11,214 nt of DNA from Pseudomonadota bacterium (GTDB lineage Bacteria; Pseudomonadota; Alphaproteobacteria; Rhizobiales; Xanthobacteraceae), in NCBI GenBank assembly GCA_023434095.1, contig JAEYTJ010000078.1, positions 1 through 11,214 of the forward strand, written 5' to 3'. A program made the translations under genes and the position numbers. A model generated the notes under the pieces. That model searched no databases. It saw nothing but the letters and a program-made list of their open reading frames with translations, and was not told where the DNA came from. Shown piece by piece: positions 1 to 6,965 of the stretch. Position 1 is the stretch's first letter, and every line of letters begins with the position of its first letter.

Positions 1-705
1 CCACAGCTCCGCCACATCGGCGACATTGATGTCGAAACGTTCGTCATCGGCCAGCTTGTCGGAGTTGCGGCCGCGCATGATGTCGAAGCCTTCGGCATAG
101 GCCTGCATCAGCCCGTATTCGATGCCGTTATGCACCATCTTGACGAAATGGCCGGAGCCGGCCGGGCCGCAATGCATGTAGCCGTGCTCGACGCGCGCAT
201 CGCGGTCCTCGCGGCCGGGCGTGCGGGGAATGTCGCCCAGTCCCGGGGCGAGGGCGGCGAAGATCGGGTCGAGCCGGTCCACCGCTTCCTTCGGGCCGCC
301 GATCATCATGCAATAGCCGCGCTCAAGGCCCCACACGCCGCCAGACGTGCCGACATCGATATAATGCAGCCCCTTGGGCTCCAGCTCGGCCGCGCGGCGG
401 ATGTCGTCCTTGTAGAAGGTGTTGCCGCCATCGATGATGGCATCGCCCGGCGCCAGCAGACCGGCGAGGGTGGCGATGGTGCTCTCGGTCGGCCCGCCGG
501 CGGGCAGCATCACCCAGATAGCGCGCGGCGCGTCCAGCTTGGCGACGAGATCGGCGAGGTCGGCGGCGGGCCGGTTGCCTTCGCCGCCCAGCTCGGTCAC
601 CGCCGCCTCGTTGCGGTCCCATACCACGCAGTCATGTCCCGCCTTGGTGAGGCGACGCGCGATATTCCCACCCATGCGGCCGAGGCCAATGATTCCGAGC
701 TGCAT
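1..705 (-). CDS. gnd: 6-phosphogluconate dehydrogenase, decarboxylating, short (GntZ/YqeC-like) form; 5' part only
   Basis: The first 235 residues are present and the reading frame runs off the left edge, so the C-terminal all-helical part is missing. The enzyme oxidatively decarboxylates 6-phosphogluconate to ribulose 5-phosphate in the cytosol. A Rossmann dinucleotide loop GLGRMG lies at residues 7-12. DGGN at 92-95, the DVGTSGGVWGLERG stretch at 117-130 and GSGHFVKMVHNGIEY at 183-197 form the family active site, with the probable catalytic Lys189 and the His-Asn-Gly after it. Asp30 ends the second Rossmann strand (VVWDRN), which favours NAD+ over NADP+, but the following Arg31 leaves this open. 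The start is the ATG at 705-703, preceded by GGGGAGAAG on the coding strand. Its own promoter is likely, given 173 bases to the upstream antiporter, but I could not pick one. Family assignment is firm; cofactor preference is inference. Confidence 0.92.
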   Translation of the reverse strand, partial: MQLGIIGLGRMGGNIARRLTKAGHDCVVWDRNEAAVTELGGEGNRPAADLADLVAKLDAPRAIWVMLPAGGPTESTIATLAGLLAPGDAIIDGGNTFYKDDIRRAAELEPKGLHYIDVGTSGGVWGLERGYCMMIGGPKEAVDRLDPIFAALAPGLGDIPRTPGREDRDARVEHGYMHCGPAGSGHFVKMVHNGIEYGLMQAYAEGFDIMRGRNSDKLADDERFDINVADVAELW

Positions 706-832
706 CTGCTTCTTCTCCCCGATACGACGCCATCCGCCCGCGATTCCCGCGCAGGAGGGGCCGGCGCCCGCTGCATTCAAGCCGAACGTCTAGGCCAAGC
801 CTATGCCGACCATGCGACAATTGGAACGGGCC

Positions 833-855
833 GGGCGCGAATGCGCCCGCATTCG
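833..855. repeat. Two overlapping perfect inverted repeats between the antiporter gene and gnd
   Basis: CGAATGCG (838-845) and CGCATTCG (848-855) are perfect 8-base arms around a 2-base centre. Overlapping them, GGGCGC (833-838) and GCGCCC (843-848) are perfect 6-base arms around GAAT. In RNA the two hairpins cannot form together. They lie 24-46 bases past the antiporter stop codon, where a transcription end or a 3'-end-protecting stem would sit. No U-tract follows on the minus strand, so this is not a textbook intrinsic terminator. Confidence 0.6.
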
Positions 856-878
856 ACGTCGGCGGGGGGCAGCTGCCT

Positions 879-2708
879 TCAGGAGGAGAACTCGGTTTCG
901 TGCTTCAGCACGTCCTCGGCCTCGGGATTGAGCGGACGGGCGGGCCGCTCGGGCGCGACCAGCGGCTCGGGTTCGAGCGGCAGCGGTCCGCGGTCCTCCC
1001 CCTCGGCGAGCTGCCGGCGCAGCCGCTCCAGATCGCGCTGGCGCACATCGGCCACCGTCGCCTGCGCCGTGGCGGCATCGATGCCGTTCGCGCGCAGGGC
1101 GGCCTCGCCGAAGGCCAGAGCGGATTCGAAGGTCTCGCGGATTTCGAAATCAACCCCGCGCCCGCGCAGTGCGACGGCATGGGTGCGGTCATAGGCCCGC
1201 GCGTGGAGGCGCACATCCGGCATGTTCTGGCGGATGATCTCGACGATGCGGTCGGTGGTCTCGCTGCGGTCGACGCAGACGGCGACCACGCGCGCCCGCT
1301 CCGCGCCCGCAGCCCGCAGCACGTCGAGCCGCGTGCCGTCGCCGTAGAAGATGCGGAAGCCGAAGCGGCCCGCGCTCTGGATCATCTCGACGTCATTGTC
1401 GATGATCGTCACTTCCAGCCCGCGCGCCAGCAGGCATTGCGAGACGATCTGGCCGAAGCGGCCGAAGCCGACGACCAGGACCGAGCCGTGGGCGTCGCTG
1501 AAATCCTCGTCCGGCAGGGTCGCGGCGCGCTGGTCCAGCCGGCGGGCGAGCTGCTCGCCGATGAGCGCCACCGGCGGGCCGAGCAGCATGGTCATGGCAG
1601 CGCAGGCGACCAGCATGTCGGACTGGCGCGAATCGATCAGACCCAGGCTGAGGGCGAGCGGAAACAACACGAAGGAGAACTCCCCCGCCGGGGTCAGCAC
1701 GGAGGCGGAGCGCACCGCGTCGGCGCGCGTGCTGTCGGAGAAACGGAACACCGCCCAGACGGAGACCGCCTTGACCAGCGTGACCATCAGCGTGCCGACG
1801 ATGAGCAGCCCGGCATTCGCGAGAACCACGTCGAGGTTCATCGACATGCCCACACCCATGAAGAACAGGGCGATGAGCAGGCCGCGAAACGCTTCGATAT
1901 TGGCTTCCAGCTCGTGGCGGAAATTCGATTCCGACAGCATGACGCCGGCAAGGAACGCGCCCAGCGCCATCGACATGCCGGCCGCCGCCATCAGTGCGCC
2001 GGCGCCGAGCACGACGAGCAGCGCCGCCGCCGTCATCACCTCGCGGGCGCCGGAGCGGGCCAGGATACGGAACAGCGGGGTCAGCAGATAGCGGCCGGCG
2101 CCGATGATGAGCAGCATCGCGCCGACGATGATCGCCACATGCTCGGCCGAGTCGAGAAAGCTGTAGTCCTCATGCGTGCCCTGGCCGAGAAAGGGCAGCA
2201 GGGCGAGCAGCGGCACGATCGCCATGTCCTGGAACAGCAGCACGCCAAAGGCGCGCTGACCGTAGGGCTGGGCGAGCCCTCCCTTCTCTTCCAGCAGCTG
2301 CAGTGCGATCGAGGTGGCCGACAGCGCCAGCGCCATGCCGGCGACCAGCGCGCCGCGCCAGGCGAAGTCGCGGGCAGCGTAGTGGCTGAGCAGGGCGATG
2401 GCGGCGCCGGTGAACAGCAGCTGCGCGGTGCCGAGGCCGAAGATCGCCCGCCGCAGCGCCAGCAGGCGCGAGAACTGCAGTTCCAGCCCGATGATGAACA
2501 GCAGCAGCACCACGCCGATCTCGGCGACGGTGATGATGCGCTCGGGGTCGTCGAAGGCGCCGAGGCCGGAGGGGCCTATGGCGACGCCGGCGAGGAGATA
2601 GCCGACAATGGGCGACAGGCCGAGCCGGCGCGCCACCGGAACGGCGATAACGGCGGTGGCGAGGAACACCAGCGCCCCCAGCAGCAATCCATGTCCGTCT
2701 TCATGCAT
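879..2708 (-). CDS. Kef-type monovalent cation:proton antiporter (CPA2 family) with RCK/TrkA-N domain
   Basis: This is an inner-membrane K+ (or Na+)/H+ antiporter of 609 aa, close in size to E. coli KefB and KefC. About the first 385 residues are hydrophobic, with roughly a dozen membrane segments. LLFQD near 157-161 carries the conserved ion-binding Asp161. RHELEANIEAFRG at 264-276 matches the Kef regulatory-loop region, followed by LFFMGVGMSMNL. A cytosolic RCK domain begins near 409 with the Rossmann motif GFGRFG at 414-419 and IIDND at 435-439. YGDGTRLDVLRAAGAERA at 455-472 is typical of KefB/KefC. The tail from about 572 is charged and Pro/Glu rich. I chose the ATG at 2708, which has GGAGG about 11 bases upstream; an in-frame ATG at 2828 would add 40 non-hydrophobic residues the family lacks. 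No kefF or kefG ancillary gene is adjacent. Whether glutathione or its adducts gate it cannot be told here. Confidence 0.9.
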   Translation of the reverse strand: MHEDGHGLLLGALVFLATAVIAVPVARRLGLSPIVGYLLAGVAIGPSGLGAFDDPERIITVAEIGVVLLLFIIGLELQFSRLLALRRAIFGLGTAQLLFTGAAIALLSHYAARDFAWRGALVAGMALALSATSIALQLLEEKGGLAQPYGQRAFGVLLFQDMAIVPLLALLPFLGQGTHEDYSFLDSAEHVAIIVGAMLLIIGAGRYLLTPLFRILARSGAREVMTAAALLVVLGAGALMAAAGMSMALGAFLAGVMLSESNFRHELEANIEAFRGLLIALFFMGVGMSMNLDVVLANAGLLIVGTLMVTLVKAVSVWAVFRFSDSTRADAVRSASVLTPAGEFSFVLFPLALSLGLIDSRQSDMLVACAAMTMLLGPPVALIGEQLARRLDQRAATLPDEDFSDAHGSVLVVGFGRFGQIVSQCLLARGLEVTIIDNDVEMIQSAGRFGFRIFYGDGTRLDVLRAAGAERARVVAVCVDRSETTDRIVEIIRQNMPDVRLHARAYDRTHAVALRGRGVDFEIRETFESALAFGEAALRANGIDAATAQATVADVRQRDLERLRRQLAEGEDRGPLPLEPEPLVAPERPARPLNPEAEDVLKHETEFSS

Positions 2709-2823
2709 GGACCCGCCATCCTCCGCGCGCGCTTCCCGCCCCTCACAGTAGAGGATCGGATGACGCGCGCCGATGGCGGAAGCGTGATGGAAAGGCGAAG
2801 ATTCGGCGCGGAACCGGGTCGAT

Positions 2824-2839
2824 CGCACGAAATCGTGCG
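2824..2839. repeat. Perfect 7-base inverted repeat upstream of the antiporter gene
   Basis: CGCACGA and TCGTGCG flank an AA centre, making a 16-base dyad. It lies 116 bases upstream of the antiporter start codon and 117 bases past the fdsD stop. It could be an operator for the antiporter gene or a small RNA hairpin. No T-tract follows on either strand and I recognise no known regulator site, so the function is open. Confidence 0.55.
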
Positions 2840-2913
2840 TCGGCGAAACCGTTGGCCGAACATGACCTTAGGGAAGTTCACGATCCTGCGGACCCGGCGA
2901 CGGAAGGCCGGCT

Positions 2914-2928
2914 ACGCCGCAGCGGCGT
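2914..2928. repeat. Hairpin-forming inverted repeat just after the fds operon
   Basis: ACGCCGC and GCGGCGT pair perfectly around a single base. On the minus strand the hairpin starts 27 bases after the fdsD stop codon, so it may cap or protect the 3' end of the operon mRNA. There is no following U-run, so intrinsic termination is doubtful and Rho-dependent ending is as likely. Confidence 0.45.
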
Positions 2929-2955
2929 CGCGGGCCCTCGCCGTGCGCGGAGGCC

Positions 2956-3243
2956 TCAGTGGTGATGGGCGGTCGGGCCGGGAATGTCGTGGGTCGGGCG
3001 CGCGAGCGGAATGGTGTCGCGGGAGACCGGCGGCAGCGACTTCAGGGCTTCGAGCACGTGCGGCGCCAGCCCTTCGCCACCCGCGGCGATATGGTCCTCG
3101 ATGCGCGCGCGCATGCGCGGATCCCAGAAATCCTTGACGTGCTTGGCCACGCCCTTGACCGCCCGCTCATGGCCCTGCGGCTCGAAGAACTTGCCGATCT
3201 GGTTCGCCATGTAGACCAGACGCTCCATCGTGTTAGCCGACAT
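2956..3243 (-). CDS. fdsD: Formate dehydrogenase delta subunit FdsD
   Basis: A small soluble protein of 95 aa, the last gene of the formate dehydrogenase operon. The FdsD family pattern is visible: RLVYMANQIGKFF at 8-20, then VAKHVKDFWDPRMRARI at 32-48, a short helical protein without cofactor-binding cysteines. In characterised FdsABGD enzymes (for example Rhodobacter capsulatus) this subunit belongs to the active complex and supports its assembly or stability. The chosen ATG at 3243 overlaps the 3' end of fdhD by 11 bases, so the fdhD TAA lies inside the fdsD start region, pointing to translational coupling. A GGAG lies about 10 bases upstream. A start at 3324 would add 27 residues that lie inside fdhD and have no family match. 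The C-terminal tail ends in HHH, which may or may not matter for metal contact. Confidence 0.93.
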   Translation of the reverse strand: MSANTMERLVYMANQIGKFFEPQGHERAVKGVAKHVKDFWDPRMRARIEDHIAAGGEGLAPHVLEALKSLPPVSRDTIPLARPTHDIPGPTAHHH

Positions 3244-4081
3244 GGGCGATACGCTCCTTCTCTGCCCCGTCCAGCACGATGCGATGGGGGTGGGTGAATA
3301 CTTCAAAACCGTCGTCGCGGGCAATGGCGACGAGGGTGATGCCGGCCTTCTCCGCCGTGCGGATGGCGAGCGCGGTGGGCGCCGAGACCGCCACCAGCAC
3401 CGAAGCCCCCAGCATGGCGGTCTTCTGCACCATCTCGATCGACACCCGGCTGGTCAGCAGCACGAGGCCGCCTTCCGCCGCATGCCCCTCGCGAACGAGA
3501 TGGCCGACGAGCTTGTCGAGCGCGTTGTGGCGCCCGACATCCTCGCGCACCGCCACCAGCCCGGTGGTCGGCTCCCAGAAGGCGGCCGCATGCACGGCAC
3601 GGGTCTGGTGGTTCAGCGTCTGCGCCGGCGGCAGGGCGGCCACGGCGCGGGAAATCTCAGCCGTGGTGAACCGCGCCCCGTCGGACACGCGGCGCGCGGG
3701 CTTCACCGCCAGTTCCAGGCTTTCCACGCCGCACAGGCCGCAGCCGGTGGGTCCGGCGATCTGGCGGCGGCGGGCGACCTGCTCGCCCGCGCGCGCCTCG
3801 TTGAGCCAGAGGCGGATCTCGACGCCAACGGCACCGTCCGCCTCGTCGAATTCCAGCGTCTCGATCTGCTCGACGTCGGAAAGCGCGCCGATGACACCTT
3901 CGGTCAGGCTGAAGCCATAGCCGAAATCCTCGAGATCGGCCGGCGTCGCCATCATCACGGCATAGGTGGAGCCGTTATGGACGATGGCGACGGGCGTCTC
4001 CTCGGGGATCGCCCGCTCGCCCTCCACCGCCCCCTTGGAGGTGACGGTGAGGCGCGCAACGCGGGCGACCGGCGCGATCAT
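3233..4081 (-). CDS. fdhD: Formate dehydrogenase accessory sulfurtransferase FdhD (FdsC)
   Basis: This chaperone passes sulfur from a cysteine desulfurase to the bis-MGD molybdenum cofactor before it is inserted into FdsA; without it formate dehydrogenases are inactive. The 282-aa product carries the sulfur-relay CxxC at Cys114-Cys117 (TGCGLCG), the conserved EDVGRHNALDK at 180-190, and a C-terminal half with LLTSRVSIEMVQK at 208-220. E. coli FdhD is 277 aa, close to this length. I chose the ATG at 4081, 16 bases after the fdsA stop, which gives an uninterrupted family-like N-terminus. An in-frame ATG at 4147 would make 304 aa and overlap fdsA by 50 bases. It has AGGAGG only 3-4 bases away, within the fdsA codons for QEDYD, so that match may be coincidental. 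Its place between fdsA and fdsD fits the classical fdsGBACD order. Confidence 0.94.
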   Translation of the reverse strand: MIAPVARVARLTVTSKGAVEGERAIPEETPVAIVHNGSTYAVMMATPADLEDFGYGFSLTEGVIGALSDVEQIETLEFDEADGAVGVEIRLWLNEARAGEQVARRRQIAGPTGCGLCGVESLELAVKPARRVSDGARFTTAEISRAVAALPPAQTLNHQTRAVHAAAFWEPTTGLVAVREDVGRHNALDKLVGHLVREGHAAEGGLVLLTSRVSIEMVQKTAMLGASVLVAVSAPTALAIRTAEKAGITLVAIARDDGFEVFTHPHRIVLDGAEKERIAHVG

Positions 4082-4097
4082 CGACGCAGCGTCCCGC

Positions 4098-6953
4098 TCA
4101 CTCCGCCGCGACCGCGATCCGGCGGCTCTGGCGGGTGAACTCGTCATAGTCCTCCTGCCACTCGGACGGACCGTTGGAGCGGGCGATCTGCACCGCCGTC
4201 ACCTTGAACTCGGGGCAGTTGGTCGCCCAGTCCGAGAAGTCGGTGGTGACGACGTTCGCCTGCGTCGTCGGGTGGTGGAAGGTGGTGTAGACGACACCCG
4301 GCGCCACGCGATCGGTGATCTGCGCGCGCAGGGTGGTGGAGCCGGCGCGGCTGTCGATGCGCACCCAGTCGCCGTCGCGCACGCCGCGCTGCTCGGCGTC
4401 GTGCGGGTGGATTTCCAGCACGTCCTCGGGATGCCAGGCCACGTTCTCGGTGCGGCGGGTCTGCGCGCCGACATTGTAGTGGCTGAGAATGCGACCGGTG
4501 GTCAGCAGCAGCGGGAAGCGCGGGCCAGAACGCTCGTCGGTCGGCACATATTCGGTGACGACGAACTTGCCCTTGCCGCGCGCGAAGCCACCGATGTGCA
4601 TGATCGGCATGCCCTCGGGATTGGCGTCGTTGCAGGGCCACTGCACCGAGCCCATCTCGTCCAGCTTCTTGAACGACACGCCGGCGAAGCTCGGGGTGAG
4701 CGCGGCGATCTCGTCCATGATCTGCGAGGGATGGCTGTAGTTCCAGTCGAGCCCGATGGCGCGGGCCAGCATCTGGGTCACTTCCCAGTCGCCATAGCCG
4801 TTCTTCGGCGCCATCACCTTGCGCACGAGCTGGATGCGGCGCTCGGCGTTGGTGAAGGTGCCGTCCTTCTCCAGGAAGGTGCAGCCCGGCAGGAAGACAT
4901 GGGCATAGGCGGCGGTCTCGTTCAGGAACAGGTCCTGCACGATCACCAGCTCCATCGCCGCGAGGCCGGAGGCGACGTGATGCGTGTCCGGGTCGGACTG
5001 CAGGATGTCCTCGCCCTGGATGTAGATCGCCTTGAACGTGCCGTCGACGGCGGCGTCCAGCATGTTGGGGATGCGCAGGCCCGGCTCCGGGTCGAGCGGA
5101 CGGCCCCACATCGCCTCGAAGGTGGCGCGGGTCGCGTCGTCGGAAATGTGGCGGTAGCCCGGCAGCTCATGCGGGAACGAGCCCATGTCGCACGAGCCCT
5201 GCACGTTGTTCTGGCCGCGCAGCGGGTTCACGCCGACGCCGCGGCGGCCGATATTGCCGGTCGCCATGGCGAGGTTGGCGATGGCCATGACCGTCGTCGA
5301 ACCCTGCGAGTGCTCGGTGACGCCGAGGCCGTAATAGATCGCCGCATTGCCGCCGGTCGCGTAGAGCCGGGCCGCGCCGCGGATCTGCTCGGCCGGCACG
5401 CCGGAGAGCTTCTCAACTTCCTCGGGCGAGTGGCGCGGATCGGCGACGAACTCGGCCCAGTCCTGGAATTCCTCCCAGTCGCAGAACTGGCGGACATATT
5501 CCTCGTTCACCAGCCCCTCGGTCACCACGACATGGGCGAGCGAGGTGACGATGGCGACGTTGGTGCCCGGCTGCAGCGGCAGGTGGAAGTCGGCCTTGAT
5601 GTGGGGTGAGCGCACCAGATCGATGCGGCGCGGATCGATCACGATCAGCTTCGCGCCCTCGCGCAGGCGCTTCTTCATGCGCGAGCCGAACACCGGGTGG
5701 CCGTCCGTCGGGTTGGCGCCGATGACCAGGATGACGTCGGAATCCTCGACCGAATCGAAGTCCTGCGTGCCCGCCGAAGTGCCGAAGGCCTGGTTCAGGC
5801 CGTAGCCGGTCGGCGAGTGGCAGACGCGGGCACAGGTGTCGACATTGTTGGTGCCGAAGCCCGCGCGGATGACCTTCTGGACGAGATAGGCTTCCTCATT
5901 GGTGCAGCGCGAGGAGGTGATGCCGCCGACCGACTTGCGGCCATAGGTGTCCTGGATGCGCTTCAGCTCGGAGGCGGTGTAGGCGATCGCCTCCTCCCAG
6001 GACACTTCCCGCCACGGCTCGGTGACCTTGGAGCGGATCATCGGCTTGAGGATGCGGTCCTGGTGCATGGCGTAGCCCCAGGCGAAGCGGCCCTTGACGC
6101 AGCTATGGCCGCGATTGGCCTTGCCGTCCTTCCACGGCACCATGCGCACCACTTCCTGGCCGCGCATCTCCGCCTTGAAGGTGCAGCCGACGCCGCAATA
6201 GGCGCAGGTCGTCACCACCGAATGCTCCGGCGTGCCGATGTCGATCAGCCGCTTCTCGGAGAGGGTGGCGGTCGGGCAGGCCTGCACGCAGGCGCCGCAG
6301 GACACGCATTCCGAGGTCAGGAAGGCTTCCGACTGGCCGGGCGACACGCGGCTGTCGAAGCCGCGGCCGGAAATGGTCAGCGCGAAGGTGCCCTGCACTT
6401 CCTCGCAGGCGCGCACGCAGCGATTGCAGACGATGCACTTGGCCGGATCATAGGTGAAGTACGGGTTCGACTCGTCCTTCGGCATCAGCAGCTCGGAGGA
6501 GGGAGCGAAATGGTTCGCGCCTTCCATGCCATAGCGCACTTCGCGCAGGCCGACCGCGCCGGCCATGTCCTGCAGCTCGCAGTCGCCATTGGCGGCGCAG
6601 GTCAGGCAGTCCAGCGGGTGGGCGGAGATGTAGAGCTCCATCACGCCCTTGCGCAGCTGGGCGAGCCGCGGCGTCTGGGTGTGGACCTTGATCCCCGGCG
6701 CCACCGGCGTGGTGCAGGAGGCCGGGGTGCCGTTGCGGCCCTCGATCTCGATCAGGCAGAGGCGGCAGGAGCCGAACGCCTCCAGCGAATCGGTGGCGCA
6801 GAGCTTGGGAATCTGCGTCCCCATCTCCATCGCCGCGCGCATGATGGAGGTGCCTTCCGGCACGGACACTTCCATCCCGTCAATGGTGAGGGTCACCATC
6901 TTGTCGGTCTTGGGAGCCGGCGTACCGTAGTCGATCTCATGGATGAGAGACAT
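4098..6953 (-). CDS. fdsA: NAD-dependent formate dehydrogenase alpha (catalytic Mo/W) subunit FdsA
   Basis: This 951-aa subunit oxidises formate to CO2 at a bis-molybdopterin guanine dinucleotide centre and sends electrons through Fe-S clusters to FdsB and FdsG. Cluster ligands are readable in order. A [2Fe-2S] ferredoxin domain has Cys52, 63, 66 and 80. A His-Cys cluster has His112, Cys116, 119 and 125. Two ferredoxin-type [4Fe-4S] clusters have Cys173, 176, 179 and 183 and Cys216, 219, 222 and 226. The catalytic-domain [4Fe-4S] has Cys250, 253, 257 and 285. The metal ligand is Cys378 followed by His379 (ARVCHSPT), so this is the cysteine, not the selenocysteine, type. A dinucleotide-binding domain occupies about 820-940. 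There is no twin-arginine signal, so the enzyme is cytosolic. R. capsulatus FdsA is about this length. The ATG at 6953 has AGGAGG seven bases upstream, and the fdsB stop lies inside that ribosome binding site region. Confidence 0.98.
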   Translation of the reverse strand: MSLIHEIDYGTPAPKTDKMVTLTIDGMEVSVPEGTSIMRAAMEMGTQIPKLCATDSLEAFGSCRLCLIEIEGRNGTPASCTTPVAPGIKVHTQTPRLAQLRKGVMELYISAHPLDCLTCAANGDCELQDMAGAVGLREVRYGMEGANHFAPSSELLMPKDESNPYFTYDPAKCIVCNRCVRACEEVQGTFALTISGRGFDSRVSPGQSEAFLTSECVSCGACVQACPTATLSEKRLIDIGTPEHSVVTTCAYCGVGCTFKAEMRGQEVVRMVPWKDGKANRGHSCVKGRFAWGYAMHQDRILKPMIRSKVTEPWREVSWEEAIAYTASELKRIQDTYGRKSVGGITSSRCTNEEAYLVQKVIRAGFGTNNVDTCARVCHSPTGYGLNQAFGTSAGTQDFDSVEDSDVILVIGANPTDGHPVFGSRMKKRLREGAKLIVIDPRRIDLVRSPHIKADFHLPLQPGTNVAIVTSLAHVVVTEGLVNEEYVRQFCDWEEFQDWAEFVADPRHSPEEVEKLSGVPAEQIRGAARLYATGGNAAIYYGLGVTEHSQGSTTVMAIANLAMATGNIGRRGVGVNPLRGQNNVQGSCDMGSFPHELPGYRHISDDATRATFEAMWGRPLDPEPGLRIPNMLDAAVDGTFKAIYIQGEDILQSDPDTHHVASGLAAMELVIVQDLFLNETAAYAHVFLPGCTFLEKDGTFTNAERRIQLVRKVMAPKNGYGDWEVTQMLARAIGLDWNYSHPSQIMDEIAALTPSFAGVSFKKLDEMGSVQWPCNDANPEGMPIMHIGGFARGKGKFVVTEYVPTDERSGPRFPLLLTTGRILSHYNVGAQTRRTENVAWHPEDVLEIHPHDAEQRGVRDGDWVRIDSRAGSTTLRAQITDRVAPGVVYTTFHHPTTQANVVTTDFSDWATNCPEFKVTAVQIARSNGPSEWQEDYDEFTRQSRRIAVAAE

Positions 6954-6965
6954 GATGCGTCCTCC

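Noticed and set aside
2709..2828. N-terminal extension of the antiporter from the ATG at 2828
   Set aside because: The extra 40 residues are polar and not family-like; the ATG at 2708 puts the first membrane segment directly after a short N-terminus, as in Kef proteins.
900..3137. A 745-codon open frame on the plus strand opposite the antiporter and fdsD
   Set aside because: Same GC-driven artefact; the product is a low-complexity His/Arg/Gln/Ala-rich string, and the minus strand encodes a recognisable membrane antiporter.
3966..5609. A 547-codon open frame on the plus strand opposite fdsA and fdhD
   Set aside because: Low-complexity antisense translation of well-conserved formate dehydrogenase genes.
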